From Geodermatophilus sp. YIM 151500 (GTDB lineage Bacteria > Actinomycetota > Actinomycetes > Mycobacteriales > Geodermatophilaceae), in assembly GCF_025716945.1 (NCBI RefSeq), contig NZ_JAOVZT010000002.1:231392-295391 (forward strand): a stretch of DNA of 64,000 bases, given 5' to 3'. A program made the translations under genes and the position numbers. Numbering within the stretch: the stretch's first letter is position 1; each line of letters opens with the position of its first letter. The notes under the pieces are model-generated. The model saw only the letters and a list, made by a program, of their open reading frames with translations, did no database searches and had not been told where the DNA came from. Shown one piece after another: positions 9,201-17,222 of this stretch.

Positions 9201-9640
9201 GCGCAGCCCGGCTGCTCGACCTCGACGAGCTGCCCGGCTCGGGCGACGAGCTGGCCGCGCCCGACGGCGCGCTGACCGCGCTGCAGGAGGCGTTCCTGGC
9301 CAGCGAGTGGGCCGACCGGCAGCCGGTCGAGGTCGAGGTGCCGTTCGAGACGCCGCTCGGTCCGATGATGCTGCGGGGCCGGATCGACGCGGTCTTCGCC
9401 GACGACCGCGGTGGCTACGAGGTAGTCGACTGGAAGACCGGGCCGCCGCCGTCGGGTGCGGAGCTGGCGGCGGCCGGGGTGCAGCTGGCGGCCTACCGGC
9501 TGGGCTGGTCGCGGCTGACCGGCGTACCGGTCGAGCGGGTCAGCGCCGGGTTCCACCACGTCGCGGCGGGCGTCACCCTGCGACCGGTCGACCTGCTCGA
9601 CGAGGCCGGCCTGCTCGCCCTGGTCACCGGCGAGGCCTGA
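6248..9640 (+). CDS. adnB: AdnB-type helicase-nuclease subunit
   Basis: Partner of AdnA, 1130 residues from ATG 6248. The N-terminus matches AdnB well: PAEVAERCGL, then Walker A GAGSGKTETMAAR (about residue 86) and FTRKAAGEL. Walker B is LLDEYQDTS and the motor ends near TRARHLLL. The C-terminal nuclease has GRIDAVF (about 1044), VVDWKTG (about 1059) and QLAAYRLGW. It is translationally coupled to adnA by a 4-bp overlap, which fits an equimolar complex. AdnB is described as the leading motor in mycobacteria; both subunits here keep an intact Walker A. A hairpin terminator follows 27 bp downstream. Confidence 0.9.
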   Translation: MTPARGLPRSEFPREPANGADGVLPGVLEQLSLDDLFAGGPADPAATHRTLSPAEVAERCGLSYAPSPEQARVVAAPHDRPLVVVAGAGSGKTETMAARVCWLVANRLVEPEAILGLTFTRKAAGELNERILRRLAALARHPATDPALRDRLAVALPTVSTYHGYAASLVAEHGLRIGVEPGAGVLGPAMCWGQAASVVSAWTGDMSDVPLTLLTTVEDVLALAAEMGEHDVTPAALRAWTTTLEARIAGYADAPRKKGPYKDVADMLARQRARLALLPLVEAFQTRKRALGAIDYADQVASAARIAVASPEVGRRERARWRVVLLDEYQDTSVGQLRMLEALFGGATGHAVLAVGDPRQSIYGWRGASAGTIERFSRTFPGRGERRAERLGLATSWRNDRAVLAVANAVSAMLPAPEQPLPDLAPAPGAGEGCLAVGLYGTVAEETTALADRLAACWRGTDPAVPPRDGTRPTVAVLARTRKQLPGIAAALRERGVPVEVVGLGGLLEVPEVSDVVATLTVLVDPAAGDALGRLLAGARWRVGPRDLAALHARAGALVRARRSTTGEETGSGAPASETAAERGSIVEALDDLGSPERYSAEGHRRLRRLGEELARLRGRLGEPVPDLVDEVARTLGLETELASAPGASPAGARAHLDALHTVAAEFTELAELPSLPAFLAYLRDAEERERGLEPGEIAVNPEAVQLLTGHSAKGLEWDVVAVPGMTLHQFPARSDASDSWIKDPGAVPADLRTTDREELPSLRLPVPGSGDQAAVKQALERYVHDWKRFGRDEEVRLGYVAVTRARHLLLCSGSWWRDGVHPCGPSELLETVRRACADGAGEVVHWAPPPADGATNPALEEWPTGLWPADPLSSGRRRALTAAADLVRSAAPHPLDPDRVLGEGDPVVTGWVRDADLLLRERARAHSPTVDVPLPSHLSVSALVALRRDPAALARRLRRPMPAAPAPQARRGTAFHAWLEERFGAARLLDLDELPGSGDELAAPDGALTALQEAFLASEWADRQPVEVEVPFETPLGPMMLRGRIDAVFADDRGGYEVVDWKTGPPPSGAELAAAGVQLAAYRLGWSRLTGVPVERVSAGFHHVAAGVTLRPVDLLDEAGLLALVTGEA

Positions 9641-9666
9641 GCCGGGCAGGGGCGGAGCGGCTGCGC

Positions 9667-9701
9667 CGGCGCCCGGTCCGACGCCCTCGAACCGGGCGCC
9701 G
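9667..9701. terminator. Bidirectional hairpin between adnB and the alpha/beta hydrolase
   Basis: Perfect 11-bp inverted repeat CGGCGCCCGGT (9667-9677) / ACCGGGCGCCG (9691-9701) with a 13-nt loop, placed between two convergent stop codons. There is no T-tract, as is common in high-GC genomes. Confidence 0.65.
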
Positions 9702-9751
9702 CCGCACCCACCGGGCGCTGTCGTTGCAGCGACGGCGAGACCGGTCCACGG

Positions 9752-10642
9752 TCAGCTCGAGGCGATCCGGTCGAGGATCGCCGCGGCCAGGTCCCGGGGC
9801 GCCTGCTCCGGCACCCAGTGCGTGACGCCGCGCAGCTCGACGAAGCGGTAGTCGCCGGTGACGTGGTCCACGCAGGCCTCCGCGGCGGTGCGGCCGATCG
9901 CCACGTCGCCGTCGCTCCACACGTACGTCGTCGGCACGGCGACCGGGTCGACCCGGGTGCCCGAGCTCATCGCCCGGTACCAGTTGAGCGCCGCGGTCAG
10001 CGCGCCCGGCGCCGACAGCGCGGCCACGTACTGGTCCACCGACTCGGCGGGGACGCCGGTGGCCGGGCCGCCGTCCGCGAAGCCGGCCGCCCCCGCCGCG
10101 CCGCCGTCCCCGCCGGTGAGCATGCGGCGCAGCCGGCGGCCGCCGTCGGCGAGCAGCACCTCCTCGGCCTTGCCCGCCTGCCAGAACAGCCGGATGTAGG
10201 CCGAGCGCTCCTTCTGCTCGGGGTCGGCCCGGTACGCCGCGGCGAAGGCCGCCGGGTGCGGCACCGAGACGGCGGTCAGCGAGCGCACCCGGTCGGCGTG
10301 CCAGGCGGCCAGCCCCCAGGCGACGTTGGCGCCCCAGTCGTGCCCCACCACGTCGGCCCGCGGGGCGTCCAGCGCCGTCATCAGGTCGGCGGTGACCTGC
10401 ACGAGGTGGGGCAGCGCGTAGGCACCGACCTCGGCCGGCCGGGCGCCGGGGGAGTAGCCCAGCTGGTCGGGCGCGTAGGTGCGCAGCCCCGCCTCGGTCA
10501 GCAGCGGCGTCACCGCCGCCCAGGACGCCGACGTCTGCGGGAACCCGTGCAGCAGCAGCACCGGCCGTCCGCCGTCCGGTCCGTCGGCGCGCACGTCGAA
10601 GGTCAGGTCACCGACGTCCACCTGCAGCAACTGGCCGGGCAT
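9752..10642 (-). CDS. Alpha/beta hydrolase, epoxide-hydrolase type
   Basis: A 296-residue alpha/beta-hydrolase. The oxyanion HGFPQT, the nucleophile elbow GHDWGAN (aspartate nucleophile, as in epoxide hydrolases and haloalkane dehalogenases), a cap-region tyrosine in NWYRAM, a late acid near SDGDVAIG and the catalytic histidine in GVTHWVPEQ are all present. The likely reaction is epoxide or ester hydrolysis; the substrate is unknown. The start ATG at 10642 sits 7 nt after TAGCGT, suggesting a leaderless transcript. It is divergent from the M20 peptidase gene. Confidence 0.85.
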   Translation of the reverse strand: MPGQLLQVDVGDLTFDVRADGPDGGRPVLLLHGFPQTSASWAAVTPLLTEAGLRTYAPDQLGYSPGARPAEVGAYALPHLVQVTADLMTALDAPRADVVGHDWGANVAWGLAAWHADRVRSLTAVSVPHPAAFAAAYRADPEQKERSAYIRLFWQAGKAEEVLLADGGRRLRRMLTGGDGGAAGAAGFADGGPATGVPAESVDQYVAALSAPGALTAALNWYRAMSSGTRVDPVAVPTTYVWSDGDVAIGRTAAEACVDHVTGDYRFVELRGVTHWVPEQAPRDLAAAILDRIASS

Positions 10643-10699
10643 GACCGGGACGCTAGCCGCGCGCCGGAGGGGCCGCCTCCGGCCGCTACCGTCGGCCCG
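10643..10699. promoter_or_regulatory. Divergent leaderless promoters
   Basis: On the minus strand TAGCGT (plus 10650-10655) is 7 nt before ATG 10642. On the plus strand TACCGT (10687-10692) is 7 nt before GTG 10700. Both fit SigA-type -10 hexamers placed so that transcription begins at or next to the start codon. Confidence 0.65.
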
Positions 10700-12187
10700 G
10701 TGACCCTCCGTGCCGAGCGCGATGTCCCCGACGCCGCCCCCGACGACGCTCCGGACGACGCCCCGGACGACGCCCCGGGCAACCCCGAGCGCGCCTACGT
10801 CCACGCCCACCTGGCCGACCTGCACGCCGACCTGGACGCCTGGCTGCGCATCCCGTCGATCAGCGCCGATCCGGCGCACGCGAAGGACGTCGCCGCCAGC
10901 GCCGCCTGGCTGGCCGCGGCGCTGCGCCGGACCGGCTTCCCGACCGTGGAGATCTGGCCGACCGACGGCGCCCCCGCCGTGTTCGCCGAGTGGCCCTCGG
11001 CCGACCCGGGGGCGCCCACCGCGCTGGTCTACGGCCACCACGACGTGCAGCCGGTCGACCCGCCGGAGCAGTGGGTGCACCCGCCGTTCGAGCCGACCCT
11101 CCTCGAGGGGCCGGACGGTCCCGAGCTGCACGCCCGTGGCGCGATCGACGACAAGGGCAACGTCGCCTTCCACCTGCTCGGCCTGCGCGCGCACCTGGCC
11201 GCCACCGGCCGCGACACCCCGGCCGTCACCGTCAAGCTGCTGGTCGAGGGCGAGGAGGAGTCCGGCTCGCCGCATTTCGCCGCCATGCTCGCGGGGAACC
11301 GCGACCGGCTCGCCTGCGACGTCGTCGTCGTCAGCGACACCGGCATGGCCGCGCCCGACGTCCCCAGCGCCGTCGTGGCCATGCGCGGGCTGGCCGACGC
11401 CGAGATCACGCTGCGCGGTCCGGCCGTCGACCTGCACTCCGGTTCGTTCGGCGGCGGCGTGCCGAACCCGCTGCACGCCATGGCGAGGCTGCTGGCGAGC
11501 CTCCACGACGACGCCGGCCGGGTGACCCTGCCCGGCTTCTACGACCGGGTCCGGCCGCTCGGCGACCGTGAACGGGAGCTGCTGGGCCGGGTCCCGTTCG
11601 ACGAGCGGGCCTGGCTCGCCGGGCCGGCGGCCTCGCGGGCCGCCGCCGGCGAGGCGGGGTTCAGCACGCTGGAGCGGATCGGCGCGCGCCCGACCGCCGA
11701 GGTCAACGGCATGTGGGGCGGCTACACCGGCCCGGGGCACAAGACCATCATCCCGGCCGAGGCGCACGCCAAGCTGACCTTCCGGCTGGTGCCCGACCAG
11801 CGCCCGGCCGATCTCGGCCCGCAGGTGCGGGCGTGGGTCGAGGCGAACGTGCCCGAGGGCATCGAGGCCGAGGTGCACGTCCCGCCGGGCGGCGTCGCGC
11901 CGTGCGCGAGCGACCTCGACTCCCCGGCCATGGACGCCCTGCTGCGCGCCATCGCCCGGGCCTTCGACACCGACCCCGACCAGGTGCTGTTCACCCGCGA
12001 GGGCGGCAGCGGCCCCGAGGCCGACCTGGTCGAGCAGCTCGGCGCCCCGTTGCTGTTCCTCGGCGCCGGCCTGCCCACCGACCGCATCCACTCGCCGAAC
12101 GAGCGGGTCCTGCTGCCGATGCTGCACCGCGGCGCGGAGGCCGCGGCGCACCTGTGGCGGGAGCTGGCCGGCCTCCGGGTGAGCTGA
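10700..12187 (+). CDS. M20-family metallopeptidase (dipeptidase-like)
   Basis: A 495-residue zinc-dependent amidohydrolase/dipeptidase. Metal and catalytic motifs run in order: YGHHDVQP (His ligand and catalytic Asp), ARGAIDDKG (bridging Asp), EGEEESGSP (catalytic base and ligand Glu), VSDTG (Asp ligand), DLHSGSFGG at the dimerisation domain, and DRIHSPNE (final His). It belongs to the dipeptidase-like subgroup that retains all ligands. The N-terminus carries four APDD repeats (10737-10777), probably a disordered extension. GTG 10700 is supported by the -10 hexamer 7 nt upstream. Cytosolic; no signal peptide. Confidence 0.88.
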   Translation: MTLRAERDVPDAAPDDAPDDAPDDAPGNPERAYVHAHLADLHADLDAWLRIPSISADPAHAKDVAASAAWLAAALRRTGFPTVEIWPTDGAPAVFAEWPSADPGAPTALVYGHHDVQPVDPPEQWVHPPFEPTLLEGPDGPELHARGAIDDKGNVAFHLLGLRAHLAATGRDTPAVTVKLLVEGEEESGSPHFAAMLAGNRDRLACDVVVVSDTGMAAPDVPSAVVAMRGLADAEITLRGPAVDLHSGSFGGGVPNPLHAMARLLASLHDDAGRVTLPGFYDRVRPLGDRERELLGRVPFDERAWLAGPAASRAAAGEAGFSTLERIGARPTAEVNGMWGGYTGPGHKTIIPAEAHAKLTFRLVPDQRPADLGPQVRAWVEANVPEGIEAEVHVPPGGVAPCASDLDSPAMDALLRAIARAFDTDPDQVLFTREGGSGPEADLVEQLGAPLLFLGAGLPTDRIHSPNERVLLPMLHRGAEAAAHLWRELAGLRVS

Positions 12188-12299
12188 CGAGGGCCCTCGG
12201 CCGGCCGCCGGGGGCGCCCGCCGCCCGGCTCGCCCGGCGTCCGGCCCCCCCGGGTCCGCCTGCGCCGGCCACCGCCCGCCGGGACCTACCCTGGCCGCC

Positions 12300-13289
12300 G
12301 TGACCGTGCCCGGACAGCCGCCACCGCCGGGCTGGTACCCCGATCCCGACGGGGTTCCCGGCCTGCTGCGCTGGTGGCACGGTGCGGGCTGGGCCGACCT
12401 GACCGCCCCGATGGGCCCCGGTCTCTCCGCCGGCCCGGGTCCGCCGGCGGAGCGCGGGTACCCCGCCGGTCCCCCGGACGACGAGTCCACCGCGGGCGCC
12501 GGCGCGCCGGGAGCGCCTGCCCGGCGCGGTGGCCGGCGGGTCGGCTGGACGCTGGGCGGCGTCCTGCTCGTCGTCGTCGGCCTGGTGGTCGCCCTGGTGG
12601 TCGGCACCTCCGGCGACCGGGACCCGGTCGCGAACGGGACGTCGCCGTCCGCATCGCCGTCCCCGTCGCCGTTGCCGTCGCCGTTGCCGCCGCTCCCGTC
12701 ACCCCCGCTGCTGCCCGGGCCGCTGCCGGAGCCGCCGCAGCAGGAGCCGGCTGCCCGCACGCCCTTCCCGCCCGGCACCGAGCGCGTGGTCGACGAGGCG
12801 GCCGGCATCGCCTACCCCTACCTCGGCGAGGGCTGGTACCGGTACGACCTCGGCGACCGGGTGGAGACGACCTCGGTCACCGGGCAGTACCTGGTGACCC
12901 AGGAGGACGCCGCGGCCGACCTGCTCTACTTCGCCGAGTGCACCTCGGGCCCGGTGGCCGACATCATCGGCTACGACGGTCCCGACGACCTGGCTCCCGC
13001 CGCGCTGGCCATGTCCGAGTGGAAACGGCTCGCCTACTACCCGGCCCCGCACTCCGTCGCCGTGCTGCGCGACGAGCCGCGCACCGTCGACGGCCGGCCG
13101 GCGCACCTCCGCGAATTCGAACTCAGCTGGGACGTCCGCGGCTACGAGGCGCACGGCGAGCGCGTGGCGGTGCTGCTCGTCGACGTCGGCGATCCGGCGC
13201 CCGCCCTGTTGTTCGTGTCGGTCCCCGACACCCACCCGGACCTGTACGGCGTGATCGACCGGGTGCTCGAGGGCGTCGACGTGCTGTGA
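12300..13289 (+). CDS. DUF2510 membrane-anchored protein with secreted domain
   Basis: A 329-residue protein. An N-terminal DUF2510 motif (PPGWYPDPDG then RWWHGAGW, residues about 7-38) is followed by a Pro/Gly-rich stretch, one transmembrane helix (about residues 82-102, LLVVVGLVVALVVG), a Ser/Pro linker of PSPSPLPSPLPP type and a roughly 180-residue extracytoplasmic domain I do not recognise. DUF2510 proteins are common in actinobacterial envelopes and often lie next to secretion or membrane genes; no function can be assigned. TACCCT lies 7 nt before GTG 12300 (leaderless). Confidence 0.75.
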   Translation: MTVPGQPPPPGWYPDPDGVPGLLRWWHGAGWADLTAPMGPGLSAGPGPPAERGYPAGPPDDESTAGAGAPGAPARRGGRRVGWTLGGVLLVVVGLVVALVVGTSGDRDPVANGTSPSASPSPSPLPSPLPPLPSPPLLPGPLPEPPQQEPAARTPFPPGTERVVDEAAGIAYPYLGEGWYRYDLGDRVETTSVTGQYLVTQEDAAADLLYFAECTSGPVADIIGYDGPDDLAPAALAMSEWKRLAYYPAPHSVAVLRDEPRTVDGRPAHLREFELSWDVRGYEAHGERVAVLLVDVGDPAPALLFVSVPDTHPDLYGVIDRVLEGVDVL

Positions 13290-13511
13290 CATCGCGGTCC
13301 TCCGGACGCTTCGTCGGCGATCTTCCAGCTCGGCTACGTCGTGACGAACGTCGCGACGCTGGCAGCCGTCCTGCTCGTGACCCGGAGCCAGAGCCGGGAT
13401 CGCGTGCGCGTCGGGACGACTCCCGGAGGCCGGCCGCCGACCACGTGGGTCGGCCCCCGAGCGGCGCCTCGATCGGGTGCCGGACGGCGGGCGGTCGGCG
13501 GCCGCGGTTAG
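13290..13511 (+). pseudogene. Possible remnant of a membrane-protein reading frame
   Basis: Directly after the DUF2510 stop the same frame stays open to the TAG at 13509 and encodes a hydrophobic segment (IFQLGYVVTNVATLAAVLLV, 13320-13379) followed by basic residues, typical of a membrane helix and its cytoplasmic edge. There is no start codon with a ribosome-binding site. It may be a decayed C-terminal piece of a lost gene or chance GC-rich coding. Confidence 0.25.
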
Positions 13512-13521
13512 TGTCGGCGGC

Positions 13522-14832
13522 GTGACAGCAGCTGGGGCCGAACTGACCCTGCGGCACCCGGTGGAACGGTTCGCGCTCGACAACGGGCTGCGCGTGGTGC
13601 TCGCACCCGACCGCAGCGTCCCGGTGGTGGCCGTGACCGTCTTCTACGGCGTGGGCATGCGCAACGAGCCGGAGGGCCGCACCGGGTTCGCCCACCTCTT
13701 CGAGCACATGATGTTCCAGGGGTCGGCGCACGTGCCGAAGATGGAGCACGCCCGCCTCGTCCAGGCCGCCGGCGGCAGCTTCAACGGCTCGACGCACCAG
13801 GACTACACCAACTACTACGAGGCGCTACCGGCCGAGGCGCTGGAGCGGGCGCTGTTCCTCGAGGCCGACCGCATGGCCGCCCCCGCCATCACCCAGGAGA
13901 ACCTCCGCAACCAGATCGACGTGGTGAAGGAGGAGATCCGGGTCAACGTGCTCAACCGGCCCTACGGCGCCTTCCCCTGGCTGCAGCTGCCGCGCATCGC
14001 CTTCGACGGCTTCGCCAACACGCACGACGGCTACGGCTCCTTCGTCGACCTGGAGTCCTCGACCGTCGACGACGCGACCGATTTCTTCTCCCGCTACTAC
14101 GCGCCGGGCAACGCCGTCCTGTGCATCGGCGGCGACCTCGACGTCGACGACACCGAGAAGCTCGTGCGGCGCTGGTTCGGCCCGGTGCCCGCGCGGGACG
14201 TGCCGCCCACGCCCCCCACCGGTGAGCCCTGGCCCAGCGAGGTCCGCCGGGACGTCGTCGAGGACGCGCTGGCCCCGGCACCGGCGGTGGCCCTCGGCTG
14301 GCGGGTGCCCGACCCGGTCGGCGACTTCGACCGCTACCTCGGCACCGTGCTGCTCGCCGAGCTGCTCAGCGAGGGCGATGCCTCCCGGCTCGAGCGCCGG
14401 CTGGTCCACGACGAGCGCATCGCGATCGCGCAGAGCAGCTACGTGGGCCTGTTCGGCGACCCGTTCGACGTCCGCGACGCCACCCTGCTCACGACGCAGG
14501 TGCACCACCCGGCCGGGGTGCCCGTCGACCGGGTGCTGGCCGCGGTCCACGAGGAGGTCCGGCGGATCGCCGAGGACGGCGTCGGGGCCGAGGAGCTGGC
14601 CCGCGTGCAGGCCCGCGCCGAGGCGCAGCTGCTCCGGCAGGCCGACTCGGTGCTCGGCCGCACCCTGGCCTTCGCCGCCGCCGAGCTCGTCCACGGGCGC
14701 GCCGAGCTGGCCGGCGAGCTCGCGGCCCGGCTGGCCGCGGTGACGCCGGCGCAGGTGCGAGCCGCCACCGGCGACCTCGACCCCGGCACCGTCGCGGTGC
14801 TGGAACTGCGCGCCACGGGCGGCCGGCGGTGA
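13522..14832 (+). CDS. M16 zinc metallopeptidase, catalytic subunit
   Basis: A 436-residue pitrilysin/processing-peptidase-like enzyme. The inverted zinc motif HLFEH is at residues 58-62, with a distal glutamate in LFLEADRM. Insulinase M16 and M16_C domains follow. M16B enzymes cleave short or unfolded peptides within a closed chamber made of an active and an inactive half. The next gene supplies the inactive half and overlaps by GTGA, so the pair is probably an obligate heterodimer. TAGTGT lies 7 nt before GTG 13522. A longer reading from 13477 adds only low-complexity residues. Confidence 0.9.
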   Translation: MTAAGAELTLRHPVERFALDNGLRVVLAPDRSVPVVAVTVFYGVGMRNEPEGRTGFAHLFEHMMFQGSAHVPKMEHARLVQAAGGSFNGSTHQDYTNYYEALPAEALERALFLEADRMAAPAITQENLRNQIDVVKEEIRVNVLNRPYGAFPWLQLPRIAFDGFANTHDGYGSFVDLESSTVDDATDFFSRYYAPGNAVLCIGGDLDVDDTEKLVRRWFGPVPARDVPPTPPTGEPWPSEVRRDVVEDALAPAPAVALGWRVPDPVGDFDRYLGTVLLAELLSEGDASRLERRLVHDERIAIAQSSYVGLFGDPFDVRDATLLTTQVHHPAGVPVDRVLAAVHEEVRRIAEDGVGAEELARVQARAEAQLLRQADSVLGRTLAFAAAELVHGRAELAGELAARLAAVTPAQVRAATGDLDPGTVAVLELRATGGRR

Positions 14833-16220
14833 GCGCCGCGCAGCTGGACCTGTCGCTGATCCCACCGCTGGGCGAGCCGCGCCCGCAGCCGGTGCCGGAG
14901 GTCGCCGAGACGACGCTCGCCAACGGCCTGCGCGTCGTCGTCGTGCCGCGCCCGGGTGTCCCGCTGGTGGAACTGCGGCTGCGGGTGCCCTTCGCGGCCG
15001 CCAGCGCGGGTGAGGCGGCGGAGCACACCGCGCGCGCGATGGTGCTGTCCGGGGCGATGCTGCTCGGCACCGCCGACCGCGACCAGGCGGGGATCGCCGA
15101 GCTGCTGCAGAGCCACGGCGCCGAGCTGTCGATCGCGAGCGACCCGGACCGGCTGCTGTTCGGCACCACGCTGCTGCCCGGTGGCCTGGCGCCCGTCCTC
15201 GGCCTGCTCTCCGAGCTGCTGACCGGTGCCGCCTACCCCGAGCACCCGGTCGAGGGGGAGCGTGACCGCACGGCGGAGCGGATCGCCATCGCCCGATCCC
15301 AGCCCGCGGTCATCGCACGGACGGCGCTGGCCGCCCGGCGCTACGGCGACCACCCCTACGCCGTCCCCTTGCCCCCGGCCGAGCTGGTCGCCGAGGTCGA
15401 CGCGCCGGCGCTGCGCCGCCTGCACGCCGAGCGGGTGCTGCCGGCCGGCAGCTCGCTGGTGCTCGTCGGCGAGCTGGACCCGCGGGCGGCCACCGACGCG
15501 GTCGCCGCGGCGCTGGAGCCGTGGTCGGCCTCGGGCCGCGCCGTCGAGGCACCTCCCGCGGCCGAGCGGCGCGCAGCCACCCTGCAGCTGGTCGACCGCC
15601 CCGGGGCCGTGCAGTCCAACCTGCGGCTCGGCGGGCCCGCGCCGCAGCGCACCGACCCGGAGCTGGCGGCCGTCCGGCTGGCCAACATGATCTACGGCGG
15701 GTACTTCTCCTCGCGGCTGGTGGAGAACATCCGCGAGCGGCGCGGCTACAGCTACAGCCCCCGCAGCACGGTCGACCACCAGGCGGCGGCCTCGTCCTTC
15801 CTCGTGGACGCCGACGTCGCCACCGAGGTGACCGCGCCGGCGCTGCTCGAGGCCTGGTACGAGCTGGGCCGGATGGCGCTGGCCCCGGTCACCGCGGCGG
15901 AACTGGACGGCGCCCGCCGTTACGTCCTGGGCAGCATGGCGCTGACCACCGCGACGCACGCCGGCCTGGCCAGCACCCTGGCCGCGCTCGTCGGCGCGGG
16001 GCTCCCCGCCGACTGGCTCGCCGAGCACCAGCAGGCGCTGTCCGCGGTGACCGTCGACGACGTGGGCGCGGCCGCCCAGCGGTACCTGGCGCCCGGCGCC
16101 CTCACCGCCGTCGCCGTCGGTGACGCCGAGCGGGTGTCCGCGCCCCTCGAGGCGCTCGGGGCGGTCGAGGTCGGGGTCGCCGAGGTGGACGCCCATCCGG
16201 GGGCGGGAGGAGGCGCGTGA
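14829..16220 (+). CDS. M16-family non-catalytic partner
   Basis: A 463-residue M16 fold lacking the HxxEH zinc motif: the equivalent stretch reads AASAGEAAEHTARAM. The C-terminal half keeps the substrate-binding ENIRERRGYSYS motif typical of the second subunit in bacterial M16B pairs and mitochondrial processing peptidase. It is expected to close the chamber and bind substrate C-terminal residues for the preceding active subunit. It overlaps the upstream gene (GTGA) and the downstream nudC (GTGA), which gives a three-gene translationally coupled operon. Confidence 0.88.
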   Translation: MSAAQLDLSLIPPLGEPRPQPVPEVAETTLANGLRVVVVPRPGVPLVELRLRVPFAAASAGEAAEHTARAMVLSGAMLLGTADRDQAGIAELLQSHGAELSIASDPDRLLFGTTLLPGGLAPVLGLLSELLTGAAYPEHPVEGERDRTAERIAIARSQPAVIARTALAARRYGDHPYAVPLPPAELVAEVDAPALRRLHAERVLPAGSSLVLVGELDPRAATDAVAAALEPWSASGRAVEAPPAAERRAATLQLVDRPGAVQSNLRLGGPAPQRTDPELAAVRLANMIYGGYFSSRLVENIRERRGYSYSPRSTVDHQAAASSFLVDADVATEVTAPALLEAWYELGRMALAPVTAAELDGARRYVLGSMALTTATHAGLASTLAALVGAGLPADWLAEHQQALSAVTVDDVGAAAQRYLAPGALTAVAVGDAERVSAPLEALGAVEVGVAEVDAHPGAGGGA

Positions 16221-17140
16221 CCGTCGACGAGACCGCGTTACCGGACGCCGCGGGCGGGCCGCGGCACCCCGTGCCGGTGCTGTCCCGCGTCGCCCACGAC
16301 CGGGGGCACGTGGCGCGGGCACTGCCCGACCCGGCGGGCGGTCGCCCGGTGCAGGTGCTCACCGTCGGTCCCGACGGCACCGTCCCCGTCGCCGAGGACG
16401 GCGGTGGTCCACGGCTGCTGTGGGAGCAGCGGCCGGCGTTGCCCGGCGGCTCGGTGTACCTCGGCGAGGCCGGGGGCGTCCCCTACGCGGCCGTCCGCGG
16501 CGAGCGGGCGCTGACCGTCAGCGGCCGGCCGGTCGACCGCTGGGCCGGTCTGCGCGAGATCGGCGCCGACCTCGACGACCTCGACGCGGGCCTGCTCGCG
16601 CAGGCCGTCGCCATCCTCGAGTGGCACGACCGGCACCGGTTCAGCCCGCTCACCGGCGCGCCGACGACCGTCGAGCAGGGCGGGTGGGTGCAGCGCGACC
16701 CGACCGACGGGACGACGTTCTTCCCCCGCACCGACCCCGCGGTGATCATGCTGGTCCACGACGGCGGCGACCGCGTCGTCCTCGGGCGCAAGGCGGAGTG
16801 GCCGCCGGGGCGCTTCTCCATCCTGGCCGGCTTCGTCGAGCCGGGGGAGTCGGCCGAGGCCGCGGTCGCCCGCGAGGTGGCCGAGGAGGTCGGCCTCGCC
16901 GTCACCGACGTCCGCTACGTGGGCAGCCAGCCGTGGCCGTTCCCCCAGTCGCTGATGCTCGGCTTCGTCGCCCGCGTCGACGGCGAGGACGCGCTGACCG
17001 TCGACCCCGAGGAGCTCGAGGAGGCCCGCTGGTTCACCCGTGACGAGCTCCGCACGGGCACCGGTCCGCGCGCCCTGCCGCCGCCGGTCTCCATCGCCCG
17101 GCACATCCTCGACCGTTGGGTCGTCGGCGACCTGCGCTGA
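16217..17140 (+). CDS. nudC: NudC-type NAD(H) diphosphatase lacking zinc-ribbon cysteines
   Basis: A 307-residue Nudix hydrolase that splits NADH/NAD+ into NMN(H) and AMP and can remove NAD caps from RNA. The Nudix box GFVEPGESAEAAVAREVAEE starts near residue 205, followed by the NudC signature SQPWPFPQSLMLGF. The FPRTDPAVI strand precedes the Nudix domain as expected. The linker where NudC normally has a four-cysteine zinc ribbon reads HRFSPLTGAPTTVEQGGWV and holds no cysteine. It is coupled to the M16 pair. In M. tuberculosis nudC lies between adnAB and uvrD2, which supports the assignment. Confidence 0.88.
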   Translation: MTVDETALPDAAGGPRHPVPVLSRVAHDRGHVARALPDPAGGRPVQVLTVGPDGTVPVAEDGGGPRLLWEQRPALPGGSVYLGEAGGVPYAAVRGERALTVSGRPVDRWAGLREIGADLDDLDAGLLAQAVAILEWHDRHRFSPLTGAPTTVEQGGWVQRDPTDGTTFFPRTDPAVIMLVHDGGDRVVLGRKAEWPPGRFSILAGFVEPGESAEAAVAREVAEEVGLAVTDVRYVGSQPWPFPQSLMLGFVARVDGEDALTVDPEELEEARWFTRDELRTGTGPRALPPPVSIARHILDRWVVGDLR

Positions 17141-17222
17141 CGGAGGACCCCGTCCTCCTCACCCCTCGCGGGCTCGGGGTGACCCTCGGGACGGGGCCGG
17201 GACCGGGACCGGGACGGGGCCG
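17141..17222. repeat. GC-rich intergenic element, copy 2 (possible terminator)
   Basis: Starts directly after the nudC stop with a GGAGGAC/GTCCTCC hairpin (17142-17158), then CACCCCTCGCGGGCTCGGGG and a GGGACGGGGCC tail with GGGACC iterations. It has the same module order as the region after moeZ and, in reverse complement, 25566-25640. It lies between convergent genes and may end both transcripts. Confidence 0.6.

Noticed and set aside
1764-9559. Very long open frames on the minus strand opposite adnA and adnB (up to about 1570 codons)
   Set aside because: They are GC-rich shadow frames: no conserved motif, Arg/Gly/Pro/Gln-biased composition, and the plus strand encodes complete helicase-nucleases.
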